Origin: Jaapia argillacea MUCL 33604
Taxonomy: Eukaryota; Basidiomycota; Agaricomycetes; Jaapiales; Jaapiaceae
Assembly: GCA_000697665.1 (NCBI GenBank)
Contig: KL197724.1
Coordinates: 700,695-764,694, forward strand
Length of the DNA: 64,000 nucleotides
Direction of reading: 5' to 3'
Under the pieces are notes generated by a model. The model searched no databases. It saw nothing but the letters and a program-made list of their open reading frames with translations, and was not told the origin of the DNA. Each line of letters starts with the position of its first letter. Within the stretch, counting starts at the first letter, position 1. Shown here piece by piece: positions 1-11,819 of this stretch. The translations under genes and the position numbers were made by a program.

Positions 1-205
1 TTCTCTTGAATTCAGTCATTCATTGTGGATATATCCCGGCTTCGCCGTAAATGTGCGAGCCACCTGAACAGACGACACCAAAGGGAGACACAAGACAGGG
101 GCTCAAATTCGACGAAACGGGAGAGTTACAAGGACGGGTGGGCATATTGAGAACAGTACAAACAAACAAGAAAGCAACAGGAGGAGATACATTCGACAAA
201 CGAAA

Positions 206-901
206 TCAGTGACAAGCCATTGTTTTGCCTGCTCCTGCTCCTCCAGCGAGGACAGAGTCGACATCCATGTGAGAATTGAACATATAGTTGCCGATACCAG
301 CTCCGATGACCACGGCAAGGATGAGGTACGCCTGGGTGAAGATGAGGTAAACTCGACGCAGAGAAAACGTTAAGAGTACTCACGTTGTATGTCATGAACA
401 CCAACATGAGGAAGAAGGACAAGAACACGGTGGTTGCGTAGGCAAGGGCGCGAAGTGCGCGAGGCGCCAACGGGACGGGAATGCTAACAAGCGTTCGTCA
501 GTGAACAAGTCGTACGATGATAAGTTCACAACTCACTCAGAACCTTTGCCCGTCCTTCTTCCAGTTAACAAGCCGGTATCCTCAGGGGCCTCGTCAGGAC
601 TGTTCCTCCCGCTCCCACTTCCCGCCCTAACAGGGCCCTTGGCCCTTTCTCTCTTCAAGCCCAGCGCAATGCGCCTATCCAATCTCGTCTGTAGCACCCT
701 CAACCATTCATACAAGACACCAAGGGCCAAGATGATGAAAAAGGAGACAACGAAACCGGTCATGGAGTAGATGTGCCATTCGCGGAAAACGATGCAGGTG
801 TTGACGATATTGGTGTTCCAGAGCATGTACATCGAGCACCTGGCGGGGGCGGGTGCTGCAGCCATGTGCATGCTGTGGCCGGAGTGGTCGCCGTGGTTCA
901 T
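206..901 (-). CDS. CTR-family copper transporter
   Basis: Three exons (901-537, 483-384, 331-206) join in frame to a 196-residue protein. The N-terminus is rich in Met and His (MNHGDHSGHSMHM), as expected for copper capture. TM1 follows (TGFVVSFFIILALGVLYEW), then a charged Arg/Gly/Ser loop. TM2 contains the MxxxM motif (MLVFM), and TM3 (ILAVVIGAGIGNYMF) contains the small-residue GxG packing motif of the trimeric Ctr pore. Ctr proteins move Cu(I) across the plasma or vacuolar membrane; the short length resembles Ctr2-like members, so a vacuolar site is possible but not shown. Both introns have GTGAGT donors. The start at 901 was chosen because it begins the Met/His stretch. Confidence in the family is high; the compartment is inferred. 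Confidence 0.92.
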
Positions 902-1070
902 TGTGAGCTGAAGGTACAACGTAGTGGAGGGCTTGAATGAAGCTGATGGCGGTTACTTTAGAGGTCGCGGTGTCCTGTGACGGCCGTGACTCTCACGGGT
1001 TGTCCACTCCCACATCATCTTCGACTCTGAATCTTTGCATTTTTCATTCGATCTCGTTGATTTGCGCAGT

Positions 1071-4000
1071 ATGGAACCCGGTGAGTGTGCTGAAGGGAAG
1101 GCAGTCAAGGTACTGACCGTCCGATTCTCCAGATCAAGGCTCCTCGTTTACTCAGTTCCCCGAATCTCTTGAGGAGATTAGCCGGAGGCCTATCCAGTAC
1201 CCAAACACACTTCCCACTTGGCTCATCAAACTTGGAGGCTCTGCCAAGTGATTCTTTGGATCCCTAGGTAGCAGAGACGAAGACCTCGACACCACCATTT
1301 CAACCCTATCCAACAGATTGTCCCATTATTCTGATAGCCATCCCGAGAAATTTGTGCTTTTACAGGATCTTGCTGTCTGTCTCCAGACTAGATTTTACAC
1401 CTTGAGAGAGCTTTCAGATCTTGACAAAGCCATTCTACACCTGACTAGTGCAGCTAGTCTTGCTCCTCCTAGATTTTTAGATCTGCCAGTACTTCTTAGT
1501 AACCTTGCAAATGCTTTTGAAGCAAGGTTCAATGAGTTATATGATATTACAGACCTTAATATGAGCATTTTTTACCTGTCTAAAGCAGTTGATATATCAA
1601 CTACACATCCTCACAAGGCTTTATGGCTTCATACCCTTGCCTTTTGCCTTGAGAAGCGTTATGATAAACTTCACAGTTTGCCTGATATTGATAAAGCTAT
1701 AGACTGTCGATTAGAAGCAGTCAATCTGGTACCCTCAGAGAGTAATATCATTGCAGATGGTCATCCTGAACTGGCATCTCTTTTAGATAATCTGGGTAGA
1801 ACTTTTCGAGTTAGATATGAAAGACTTCACAATATTGTTGACATTGACAATGCAATTCAACATCAGCTACATGCAGTTCAGTTAACCTCTAAGCAACATT
1901 CAATGCTACCATCTCGGCTTAGTGGCTTAGGTAGTTCATATTATAGCAAGTTTGAAAGACAGGGAGAATTGAAGGATCTCAACACAGCTATTATTTTGCA
2001 ATCAAATGCTATTAACTGCACTACAGATAGTGATTTAGGAAAGCCATATTGGCTAAACAATCTTGCAGGCTCACTATTTAGCAGATTTCTCAGATTAGGA
2101 GATTTGAAAGATTTGGATATGTCCATTACTCATTGGCAAACTGCTATTAAGCTTACAGCTGAAGCTCATCCAGATATGGCAAAATGGCAGGGTGGTCTTG
2201 CAGCTTCACTTCATACTCAGTTTGATAGTGTAGGAGAATTAAAGGACTTAGATGCAGCTATTGAACATGGGACTAAGGCTATTGCTCTGATACCAACAAC
2301 TGATACTACTGCTAGTATATGGCAACATAATCTTGCCTTAAATCTGTATTGCAGATATCAACGGCTTGGAAATTTCCATGATCTTGAAGCTGCTATTTCA
2401 CAACAGTTATCAATTCTAAGTCAAACTTCAGAAGAAGATCAGGAAAGGCCAGCTCGCCTAAACAGCTTTAACAGCTTTCTACTAAGTAGATTTGAAAGAT
2501 TAGGGAATATTGATGATCTCAACCATGCTATACTACATCAACAAATTGCAGTGGATGTAACATCAAATGAATCTACAAAAAAACCTCTAAGGTTGAGCAA
2601 TCTTGGAATTCTTCTTAAAAAATGATTTGATCAACTCAATATCACAGAAGATATTGAAGCTGCTATTCAAAATCACAACACAGCAGTACAGCTAACACCA
2701 GAGAGTCATATTAGTATGCCTCTTCAACTTCATGCTTTGGGAGCATCTTATCAGAGCAGATTTAGAAGACTAGGAAATTCAAAAGACCTTGACAAAGCTG
2801 TTGCATGTATTTCTAAGGCAATTAATCTGACACCTGAGGGACATCCAAACAAAGTTGTCTGGTATAGCCATCTTGGCATCTATCTGGAAGAGAAGTTTGG
2901 TATCTTAGGAAGAGTTGATGATCTAGATACATCAATTTTAAACCAGCTTACTGCAATCAAACAAACTCCTGCAGATCACCCAGATTTACCATCTCGTCTT
3001 AATAATCTTGGTACAGCATTGCACTCAAGGTTTTCTAGACTAAGAACTATTGAGGATCTTAACACAGCAATATGTCATCAACAATCTGCTGTCAGCTTGA
3101 CTCCAGATCTACATCCACAAAAACCTATGAGATTGATAAATCTAGGAAGTTCTCTACATAGCAGATACATTCAGAATAAGAACATGGCTGATCTTGATGC
3201 AGCAATAATGTATCAATTAGAGGCTATAAAGTTAACAGTCACAGACCATCCAGATCTACCATTACTATTTGTTGCAATTGCTGTATCATTCTCTACAAAG
3301 TTTCAAGAATCTGCAGATGTTAATAGTCTTGAGATAGCAATTTCATACATATCTAAAGCAGTTGATCTGACCCCAAATGAGCACCCAAAGAAAGCAATGT
3401 GGGTAAATAATCTAGGGCTTAACTTAGGCTACAAGTTTGAGAATTTAGGAAACATTGAGGATCTTGACCAAGCTATCTACTACTGTATGCAATCAGTCAA
3501 ATTAACAGAGGCAAATAGTCCATATGCATGCTCACACCTCTTCAACCTTGCTAGTGCATATCAAAAGCGGTTTTTAATAAGTCATAAGTCAGAGGATTTA
3601 GAATTAGCCATTATCCATTTTGCTGAAGCTGCTCAGTCATCTGTTGGTGCTCCTTCTATTATGTTAGAAGCTGCAATTAAGTGGATAGAAACTGCTCATA
3701 TTGAGATGCATCTGTCTTTGATCAATGCATGTCAAATTGCACTCAAATTACTCTCTACAGTAGCTTGGGTGGGGTACCATATTCAACATAGACTATTACA
3801 GCTTCGTAACCTACCAAGTACAGCATGTGATGCAGCTGCTTGTGCAATTGAAGAAGGTCAATATTTAGTAGCTGTTGAGTGGTTGGAGCAAGGAAGAGTT
3901 ATTGTTTGGAAACAAATGCAGCAAACTAGGACATCTTTTAAAACACTCTCTGATACTTATCCAGAGCTTGCAGCACAGCTTCAAGCTATTGCCTATCAGC

Positions 4001-5303
4001 TTGAAACTGAAGGCATTCAAGCAGACAACTTAAATTCTGACTTATCAGAAGTAGTTGGTAGAAAATATCGTCAAAGTGCACAGCAATGGGAATTACTGTT
4101 GCATGATATTCAACTTCTTCCTGGCTTTGACTCCTTCCTACTTTCAAAGTCATTTTCTGAATTGAGGCAATCAGCTAAATCTGGTCCAGTTGTTCTACTT
4201 AATGCTAGTCAATATCGATGTGATGCCCTTATCATAACCTCTCCAACTACAGGTATCAAGCATATTCCATTGTCCACAGTCAATTTATCAGTTTTGAAAT
4301 ACTGGCATAGGTTAATGCCTCATTGGCCTGGAGGAAGAGCTGCTCAGGATGATAAGAGACATTTTAAGCAAAAAACTAAGCAGATCAATGATGATCCATA
4401 TGAGCTACTATTGGCTCAGATATGGATATCTGTAGTGGAACCAATTGTGACTCAACTGAATTTGAAGGTATGTCATTATAAGTCATTTTTCTTGATTCTA
4501 TATTTATAAATCACAATATCTCTTGATAGGAGACCATAAATATACCTCATATATGGTGGTGTCCAGCAGGTGCTTTTGCCTCTCTTCCTTTACATGCTGC
4601 TGGCAATTATAAAAGCAACATATCAATTATGAATTTTGCAATCTCTTCCTATACTTCAACATTAGAGGCTCTTATACCTCTTTTACCATTTGAACCTGTT
4701 TCTCAAATAAAATTGCTTGCCATTAGTTAATCTACAACACCATATGCATCAAATTTACCTGGAACTGTACTTGAAATAGATGCTCTTAAAAGAAACATTT
4801 CAAAGGAGGTGATATTTAATTTACTTGAGGGGTCAAATGCTGTTATAGAGACAACTCTACAAAAAATGTCAGAGTCACATTGGTGTCATTTAGCTTGTCA
4901 TGGGGTCCAGAACTCTGATTTGCCCTTAGATAGTGCTTTTCTACTATATGATGGGCATTTAACACTGTCAAAGATTCTACAAAAAACATTTCCACATGTT
5001 CAGTTTGCATTTCTCTCAGCTTGTGAGACTGCCAAAGGTGATGAGGGTCTATTAGATGAGGCAACTCATTTAGCAGCAGGATTGCAGTTAGCAGGATTTC
5101 ATAGTATTATTGCAACACTCTGGTCAATCAATGACAAAGATGGGCCAGTAGTAGCAGATGCTGTTTATCACCACTTGTTCAGGTCAGAAAATATACCAGA
5201 TTACAGACAAGCTGCCTATGCACTCCACTATGCTATTCTCAAGCTGCAGAAACAGAGTGTCTCCTTTGCCAGATGGGTTCCCTTCATCCATATAGGAGAA
5301 TAA
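1071..5303 (+). pseudogene. TPR-CHAT protein gene with three in-frame stops
   Basis: A 10-nt first exon (1071-1080) is followed by a 52-nt intron and one long frame to 4467, a second intron (4468-4529) and the terminal exon to 5303. The protein is a tandem array of about 50-residue TPR-like repeats with the recurrent pattern LxxLGxxxxxRFxxxGxxxDLDxAI. A C-terminal CHAT (caspase-like) domain keeps both catalytic positions, His in CHLACHG and Cys in FLSACETAKGDE. Three in-frame stops occur, at 1249-1251, 2623-2625 and 4728-4730; the first two sit where other repeats carry Arg before Phe. Splice sites and frame are otherwise intact, suggesting recent loss or unusual decoding. From about 1.3 kb onward base composition turns AT-rich and CpG-poor, unlike the neighbours. 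TPR-CHAT proteins form large families in Agaricomycetes, where NLR-like roles have been proposed; function here is inference. Confidence 0.85.
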
Positions 5304-8264
5304 GTGAGATGTATTAATGTTTAGTAAAGAGAGTGAGTTTAATTATTCAACATATTGATGTATTTATTCAACTGTCAGCAATATAACCACAACTTAATTT
5401 TAGGGTCATTTTTCTTTTTAGTCCAGAATTATCCATATTCTAGGATGTACTATATCATGTAACAAAATCTTGTAAATCAATATATCTATTCTGAAAAAAA
5501 ACAACCTGAGAAAAGCAATTAATGTAGGTAAGTATTAGCAATCACTTTAGGCTTCATTTTGCCTCATGTATGAAAGGTAGCAAGACCTTACTATTTTAAG
5601 TTGATGAACACCTCAAAGATAAGCTCAAATATTCTCAATCCCATATCTTAGACCATTCAGATAGATGTGAAAGTGGTGGAAGGTAGATTTGACAGAGTGG
5701 AGCCCAACTGAGTGTTGTCGAGGGTTCAGCGCAGGGGCCTGATAACACTCAACTATCAACCATGGAGCCTGGCAGTCAAGGCGATCACACAGGATAAGAC
5801 CTAGTAAGCGTACAAGCGTTAGGCTAGGTAATGATTGTCAGGATCGTAATACATCATAAGGAACATAACAAGTGACTTACTCCTCAGTAGCACAGAAAGA
5901 ACTGAGGAGCTGTACAGGCAAGGGCAGTCTTATATACTACAGGGAATGTGGCAGTGCCTGAGCTGTGTGACATCAGCAAAAACAGGATGAGCATAGAAGC
6001 CCAGATAAGCCCATATAAGGTATGTCAGGGTAACAACCTTGCTGGTTTTCACCCTGTTCTTATAAGATATGTTGGAATTTGATTTGAGCTGTGGTCCGAG
6101 CTCACATGAACATTGCTCCCTTTTGGCCTTTGGTAACCTTATTAGCCGTTCCCTTCCCTTCCTTTGGTTCCTAGATACAAGATTTGAGTACATATGCCTG
6201 GCTTGTGTCGTAGATTTTCCCTTTGCACATTTGCAAGGGTTCTCTGCTACAATCCGAATACCCTGCTGGTCTCTCATAATTTCAGAACTTTGAGCTTGCC
6301 TCAGGCTATTTCAACAAGATAACCATTTGGATTACCAAGGTGTCCCAAACCCTTGGCAAGGCTTCACAAGGATGTGGATTTCGACATTCTGGTGTGCAAT
6401 TCTAGGGGTTTCTTGGGCTTGTATGACATGATAAACCTGCACTATACCCACTACCTATGAATCACCTATGAAGTTCACTTTTGCAACTCGCCCGAGACAT
6501 TTTTGACCACTCAAATGTTAGTTAGTTAGGAACAATTCATTTCACGAGGATTATATAATACATGTGAAGGAGCAAAAATTTCCATCTACTACAAAAATCC
6601 CTATGCTACAAAAACACCAGAGACGACAATCTGCTCACTGCAACACTGCCCAACACCCAAATTGATGACTGTCAATCGGTGATGCTCCACAGCCAGCAGT
6701 GGACGAGCAGTGTGAGAGCAAGCCAAGCAGAAAATGGAAGGCAAAACAGAGGGAAGAGAGAGAAGGATACGATGTTGAAACTAGGATAGTCAACTTATAT
6801 ATACCAGTTGAACAGTTGTGCTTGTTTGGTGTTTGATGGCTTCAAATGATGGTGGCAACAGACCTGGAACACTTCTGGAACTCGGATGAAATTCCTTGGA
6901 ACAAATTGCACAGTTGGAGTGAAGCAACTTGTGAAGTCCATTTTTCTCTTGGAGGGCATGTCCTGAAGGGACGAGCAGGCAAAATAGGATAGAAGAGTAG
7001 TACAATAATTCTTTTTTAATTCCCTTTATGAACTCCATTTCTGCTCCTGCTCCCCATCTGAGTTGATATTGTGCCATTCATAGTGATATTGTGCCATTCG
7101 TAGCGATATTGGTAACCGTTGATAAGGCCTTGAAAACACACATAACCGGATTACCAGATGGTAAGGCATGCCCCAGTTGCCGCCGATTCCCCAGGGCTTG
7201 TAAGCAGCATATAAGGCAATATAAGGGTTGATCTGGGTTGCTGATGCTTACAAAGCCAGCAAGGGACTGCCAGAAATTTACACTTTCGCTGATGGAAGGC
7301 AGGTACAACAATAGCAAGGGAAAAGCAGTCCATATGCAGTACAAAGCATGGGAAGGAATGTGGCAGTGTGGAATTCCTGGTCACAGAATGGGACCAGGTC
7401 TCACTCAATATTTGCCTTATGTCGAACAAGTGATGGGCAAGTTGACGTGTGTTGATTGGTTGCTGATAACTTTTGCTTTGATTGGCTACCCCTCAGTATG
7501 ATGTAATAGTGTGGTCCATCTTTCAAGTTGTTGTAGTCCACTGAAGCATTACCCCCATTCCCCCTCACCCTGCAACATCATGTTGCACCGTCATTGAGTC
7601 TGTTCAGTTCACAATGACAAATGCAAGGAAAGAGCTATTTTATACGAGAGTGACCAGGTTGCCCAGAGGGCGTGATTATAATGAAAAGTCCAAAACGGAA
7701 CAACAGAACAACGGAACAACAAACCAATGGTGAGGAACCTATTCCTCAACAACACTGAGTGTTTAGCTGATGATTCAACAATGTATACTGAATGACTCAA
7801 AGATAAAGGAGAAGATTAGACATGAAAAGTTCATAAATGAAACATTGTTTGCAAGGCACACCAGCAGTAGTCAGATTCTAGTTGTTGTGTGAAGGAAAGT
7901 CTCTGCAAATGGTGCTGACCTGCTTACAATCTCATAATTTATGCTGTACTGTCTAGAGGACCAGGAGTGGAGTTAAGATTCATGGGTGCAAGGGAGAGGA
8001 TGTGCAATAACAACACTATCACTATCATGAATGAGAAGAGATGAATCATGAAGAGTATAGATGTAACTTCAACTTGAACCAAACCAGCTTTTCCTTAACA
8101 CAATTGACCAATCAAGCATTCAAAGGGATCCCCACGATGTAGAGTTCGAAACACCGCCATCCGATGGGCCCTAAAGTAAGCATGGAGAATGGATTGATCC
8201 TGTAAGGAACCATGCACTACGAAATACAACGACCAAGATGATAGGAAGCGGGTCACCGACAGTA
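5304..8264. other. AT-rich, CpG-poor non-coding block
   Basis: About 3 kb without a supportable gene. It continues the low-CpG composition of the preceding TPR-CHAT gene and ends near the proteasome gene, where composition returns to normal. The largest open frames are under 120 codons, overlap on both strands and resemble nothing I recognise. Pieces around 5.7-6.1 kb and 7.1-7.5 kb look like decayed repeat DNA, but I found no convincing terminal repeats or coding domains, so no element is named. Confidence 0.5.
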
Positions 8265-9491
8265 CTAAGTGGTCTTCATCTCGGTATCCTCATCCTTCTT
8301 CCCCAAATCGTGCTTCTTGAGCAAGGCGTCAATCTCAGATGGTTTGTAGATCTTCGCCTTCGGCTGTTTTGTCGCTGGGTCGAGGGTTAATGTGGCGAAC
8401 TCCACTAGAAAACGTAGTCAGCATCGTCAGCATCGTTCAACGTACAGCGAACGTCTGAAGCAGACACTGTTATGGGACGTTACTCACATTTCTCACTACC
8501 GAGCGTCGTACTGTCCATGGTCTTACTCATCACCCGTAAGACAAGACCAACAGCCTCCTCGACATCGATTTCATCCTTGTACTCTTGCTTCAACAAACTC
8601 TGGGCCGTGCCGTTGTTTGCACCTATACATGTTGCCTTCCACCCGGAGTAGTTGCCGGATGGATCGGAGTGGTAGAGTTGGAAGGCGTAATGGGGGTCGT
8701 AACCAGCGTAGAGGAGCGAAACACCGAAGGGACGGAGACCTGAAGATTGTGGCGAGGATAAGGGGAGGGGATGATAGATATGCATCGGTCAAATGCCATG
8801 GACGTACCACCGAATTGGGTGTATCCTTGCTTGAGATCGCACAGTCTCTGTGTGAGCATCTCTACAGGAATATCTTCGTTGTACAAAAACAGATGCCGCT
8901 GGGCGGCAGTACGGGCGTAGTTGACTAGGGAGTTGGCATCTGCTGCGATGCCAGCAACTCCCGAGATAACGTTCCTATGCACGAGGGAAGGAGATGAAAA
9001 ATCGTTGAATGAGACGATGGAGGAAGAGTTGACGCACGAGTTCAATAAGAAGATCTTCTCTCCACTCCCCCCATACCCGCCCTCCCTGGCACCAGACATG
9101 TCCAGCAGTTTCCCCGTAACTTTCTTTTCAGCCGCCAATACTACACCATCCTTCGCTAATACACCAAGGACAGTACCTGCGTGTGAGATTGCTTCCATCG
9201 CATACTCAACTGAAATTCAAACGTGAATGAACTGATAGATGAAATCAACGAAGCGTAACACACTTTGGTAGAGACGTCCTAGTCAAAGAATAAGATGAGC
9301 CCGTGTATTCAATGAAAACAAGGAGATAAGTACCTTCGGGCGAGAAGATGGTGGTTCGGCCTGAATGGAGAGGTCAGTGGAATGTTAGATTGGACTGGTG
9401 TGCAATGAACGCACTATCATATCGTCGGGCCTGCGTGATCGTGATCAGATCTCGCAAAATTCATGGCACCTGCGACGAGGGGACATACCAT
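8265..9491 (-). CDS. PRE9: 20S proteasome subunit alpha type 4 (alpha-3)
   Basis: Eight exons give 263 residues: 9491-9489, 9430-9415, 9360-9334, 9278-9264, 9209-9038, 8974-8808, 8739-8488 and 8404-8265. The spliced N-terminus reads [20 protein letters not shown], the alpha-subunit signature of PSMA4/Pre9, followed by [19 protein letters not shown]. The core includes [33 protein letters not shown] and the [16 protein letters not shown] strand; the tail is Lys/Glu-rich. The product forms part of the outer ring of the 20S core that gates substrate entry. The first exon is the ATG alone, followed directly by a GTATGT donor, and the next three exons are 16, 27 and 15 nt. Phase is kept at every junction. 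Two ACGCGT boxes lie 38-62 bp upstream of the start. Confidence 0.95.
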
Positions 9492-9528
9492 TGTATACGA
9501 GGGGACAGAACACAGAGAACTTGAAGTG

Positions 9529-9553
9529 ACGCGTCCACCAAGCAGCAACGCGT
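9529..9553. promoter_or_regulatory. Paired ACGCGT (MCB-like) boxes upstream of PRE9
   Basis: ACGCGT occurs at 9529-9534 and 9548-9553, both followed by CC, just upstream of the proteasome gene start at 9491. ACGCGT is the MluI cell-cycle box bound by MBF in yeasts. Binding here is inferred from sequence and position only. Confidence 0.4.
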
Positions 9554-10865
9554 CCTCACTCAAGGACGGCGTTTGCCGAACCTGTTTCGCCTTGATTCAC
9601 GCCGAAAACTCTCCCTGGTGTTCAACCTTATACTGCTGATTTCATGGTTTCACTACTTGCTCAACATAATGACACTCGTTTGCGATTCCAACCCCGAGTT
9701 ATCTATGAAAACGATGTGCTAGGCATGACCCCCTGAAATGCTACCACCTTACCTTCGGTCACCTTTTAATCTTTATCCTCTTGGAGAGGGGCCGCCATTA
9801 TTTAATTTTCAGGACCCATCAGTCTTGGGCAACCACGAGAGTTATCACGACATCGCCCTCATCGAATCCAGTGACAGCTATGCACCATGATGGCGTGGGG
9901 CACAATCCCTCGGATGTCGACCGTCTGGCCCCGCAATCCTCTTGCGGTCTCCATCACGATTGCCTTTTCTTCTCCAAAACTTCACCAGATTGCCCTCGGC
10001 ACGTCCGACCTTCGTCTGTCCCTGCGGGGTGACTGTTGACCGTCATGAATGTCTCAGAGCTCTGGACAATATTCCATCGTTCCGGGTTGTACTTTCGGAC
10101 CCGTTCCCGCTGCACAGGGTTTGGTAGATGAGTTCCCCTTGAACGTCATCCGTCTCTTCCTTCCTATCTCTCCTCAACATTCCGACCCGCTGAAATGATT
10201 GCCTGGATTCTCCTTATTCGAGCAACGCGTCCCCTTCCCCGTGGCACCCTTTTCGATCCTGAAACTCTCGTCCTCTCGCCTAGGTGCCACTAGAGGTTTG
10301 GCGAGCTTATCACACTCGGATCCCCTAACTCCACCCGTCAATGCACTTCCATTCACCGATGGTATACTCACATAACTCATCTTCGTCACCCCATCAAGTA
10401 CTCCGCTTTTCTTCGGGACGGAACAACTCATCCCCAAACTTTTACAAGTCGTTGACAGCGTTTCGTAGGTTTGACAACACCAAACCCCTACAAACTACAG
10501 GGCTTTCGAGTAGTTCACCAAAGCTTGAATTGCTAAATGGCGCCCCGCCTATGATGGATGCGAGTTGCCTGTTCCACAGTCTCATGGCGGCCGATGGTAC
10601 ATATCCGAAGCTAAAAATTGGGGCTGAGTTGTTACGATTGCATACAGGACGACTTTGCAAGAACTGCACCATCGAACTCCCTGCCACCACTACCAGCGAA
10701 CAGGAATTGTGTGGTGTACTACTACGCAACAAGAGATGGGCTACACAGAGGCAACTTTTGACGACAACTTGACAAACACAGGAACAAGAAAACAGCGAAT
10801 AATAAACGATAACAAGAACATCCGCACTCCCCAATACTCCATGGCAACATGCTCGAGTCTCTCCA
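9554..10865. other. Intergenic, no gene recognised
   Basis: About 1.3 kb between the divergent end of the proteasome gene and the 3' end of CHZ1. Open frames of up to 143 codons exist on both strands around 10.34-10.87 kb but overlap each other and have no recognisable domain, initiation context or splice pattern. I see nothing supportable here. Confidence 0.4.
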
Positions 10866-11463
10866 TCAGTCATCCTTCATTTCCTCATCCTTTGCCTCGA
10901 AAGTTTCCTCCTCGTCATCATCGGCAGCGAGGTGCTCTGGCTTGAGACCAGCCTTGGCGAGGGCTTCAGCGGAAGAGTAGTCAATACGTACTCCTCTGGT
11001 TCGGCGTGCACCTGGAGCCAGGATGGCTGAGGGGTCGATTTCCTCAAGCTTGTCCTCCTATAACGTCAGGATACGTCAGTTTCGGTGGAAGGCGCGTCAA
11101 AAACACAACCCATGCTGAGATGGTTGCAACAGCGAAAGTGGAGAGCATATAGGTGCAAAGCGACACGGGAGAGATACATAATTTTGCCGGCTAAGAAGGA
11201 ATCACTCACCTCCATCTCGTCATCCTCGTCTTCTTCATCTTCCTCCTCCTCATCGTCCTCGTCATCCTCGTCATCCATATCTCCATCGTGCTGAACGGGC
11301 TTTCCTTTGCCTTTGCCTTTCCCAGCAGAGGGGCTGGTTGTTACAGACGCGTCGGTGCTCGCCCTGCACGCCAGACGCGTCAAGTGAGCGAGAGGACTTT
11401 GGAGAAATGGACGGTACATAAAAGAACGTACGCGTTGGATGGGGAAGTTACGCCGGTAGACAT
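10866..11463 (-). CDS. CHZ1: Histone chaperone CHZ1-like
   Basis: Three exons (11463-11432, 11363-11210, 11057-10866) make 125 residues. After a short Ser/Thr and Lys-Gly stretch comes a long Asp/Glu run, then the CHZ motif: EEIDPSAIL, followed by GARRTRGVRIDYSSAEAL. The chaperone binds H2A.Z-H2B dimers and hands them to the SWR1 remodeller in the nucleus; the acidic run contacts the histones. The motif spans the splice junction at 11210/11057, which supports the model. The acidic stretch is encoded by repeated GAN codons, so the opposite strand shows a meaningless poly-Ser frame. An ACGCGT box lies 80 bp upstream. Confidence 0.85.
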
Positions 11464-11542
11464 TTTGGTTGGGAATGGTGGAGGGATCAAGGTATGTTAA
11501 ACGCTACAGAGGGTGGCGGTTGTAATGAAAGAACTTGAAGAA

Positions 11543-11548
11543 ACGCGT
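11543..11548. promoter_or_regulatory. ACGCGT (MCB-like) box upstream of CHZ1
   Basis: ACGCGTCC on the + strand, 80 bp upstream of the CHZ1 start. It repeats the ACGCGTCC pattern found before PRE9 and before the chitin synthase. The remainder of 11464-11819 holds nothing else I can support. Confidence 0.35.
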
Positions 11549-11819
11549 CCCACGTTGGTCTTGCTTAGGATCTGCGGTCGGACTTTGAAATGTCAATGTC
11601 ACCGATCGCAGAGCTGAGGTGAAATGAAGCTGAAATTAAGAATGTGGAAGTAAGGAATTACAATGGGTAAGTGCTATCGATACAGATAAAGCGATACTTT
11701 GGTAGTAGTATCTAGTGGGAAAACTGGGAAAACTGAACAGAAAGCAAACGTAGAAGGTGGTCGATGGTTGGTGGAACAAAAGGAACCGGACCACTGCCCT
11801 GGTGAAGCATGCCCACAAA

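Noticed and set aside
5690-7500. Possible terminal-repeat relics in the CpG-poor block
   Set aside because: No matching pair of ends, target duplication or coding domain could be seen; left unnamed.
10341-10873. Two overlapping 143-codon frames on opposite strands
   Set aside because: Neither has a domain, codon bias or splice support; probably chance.
11085-11294. Poly-Ser open frame on the + strand
   Set aside because: It is the antisense of the acidic GAN-codon run of CHZ1.
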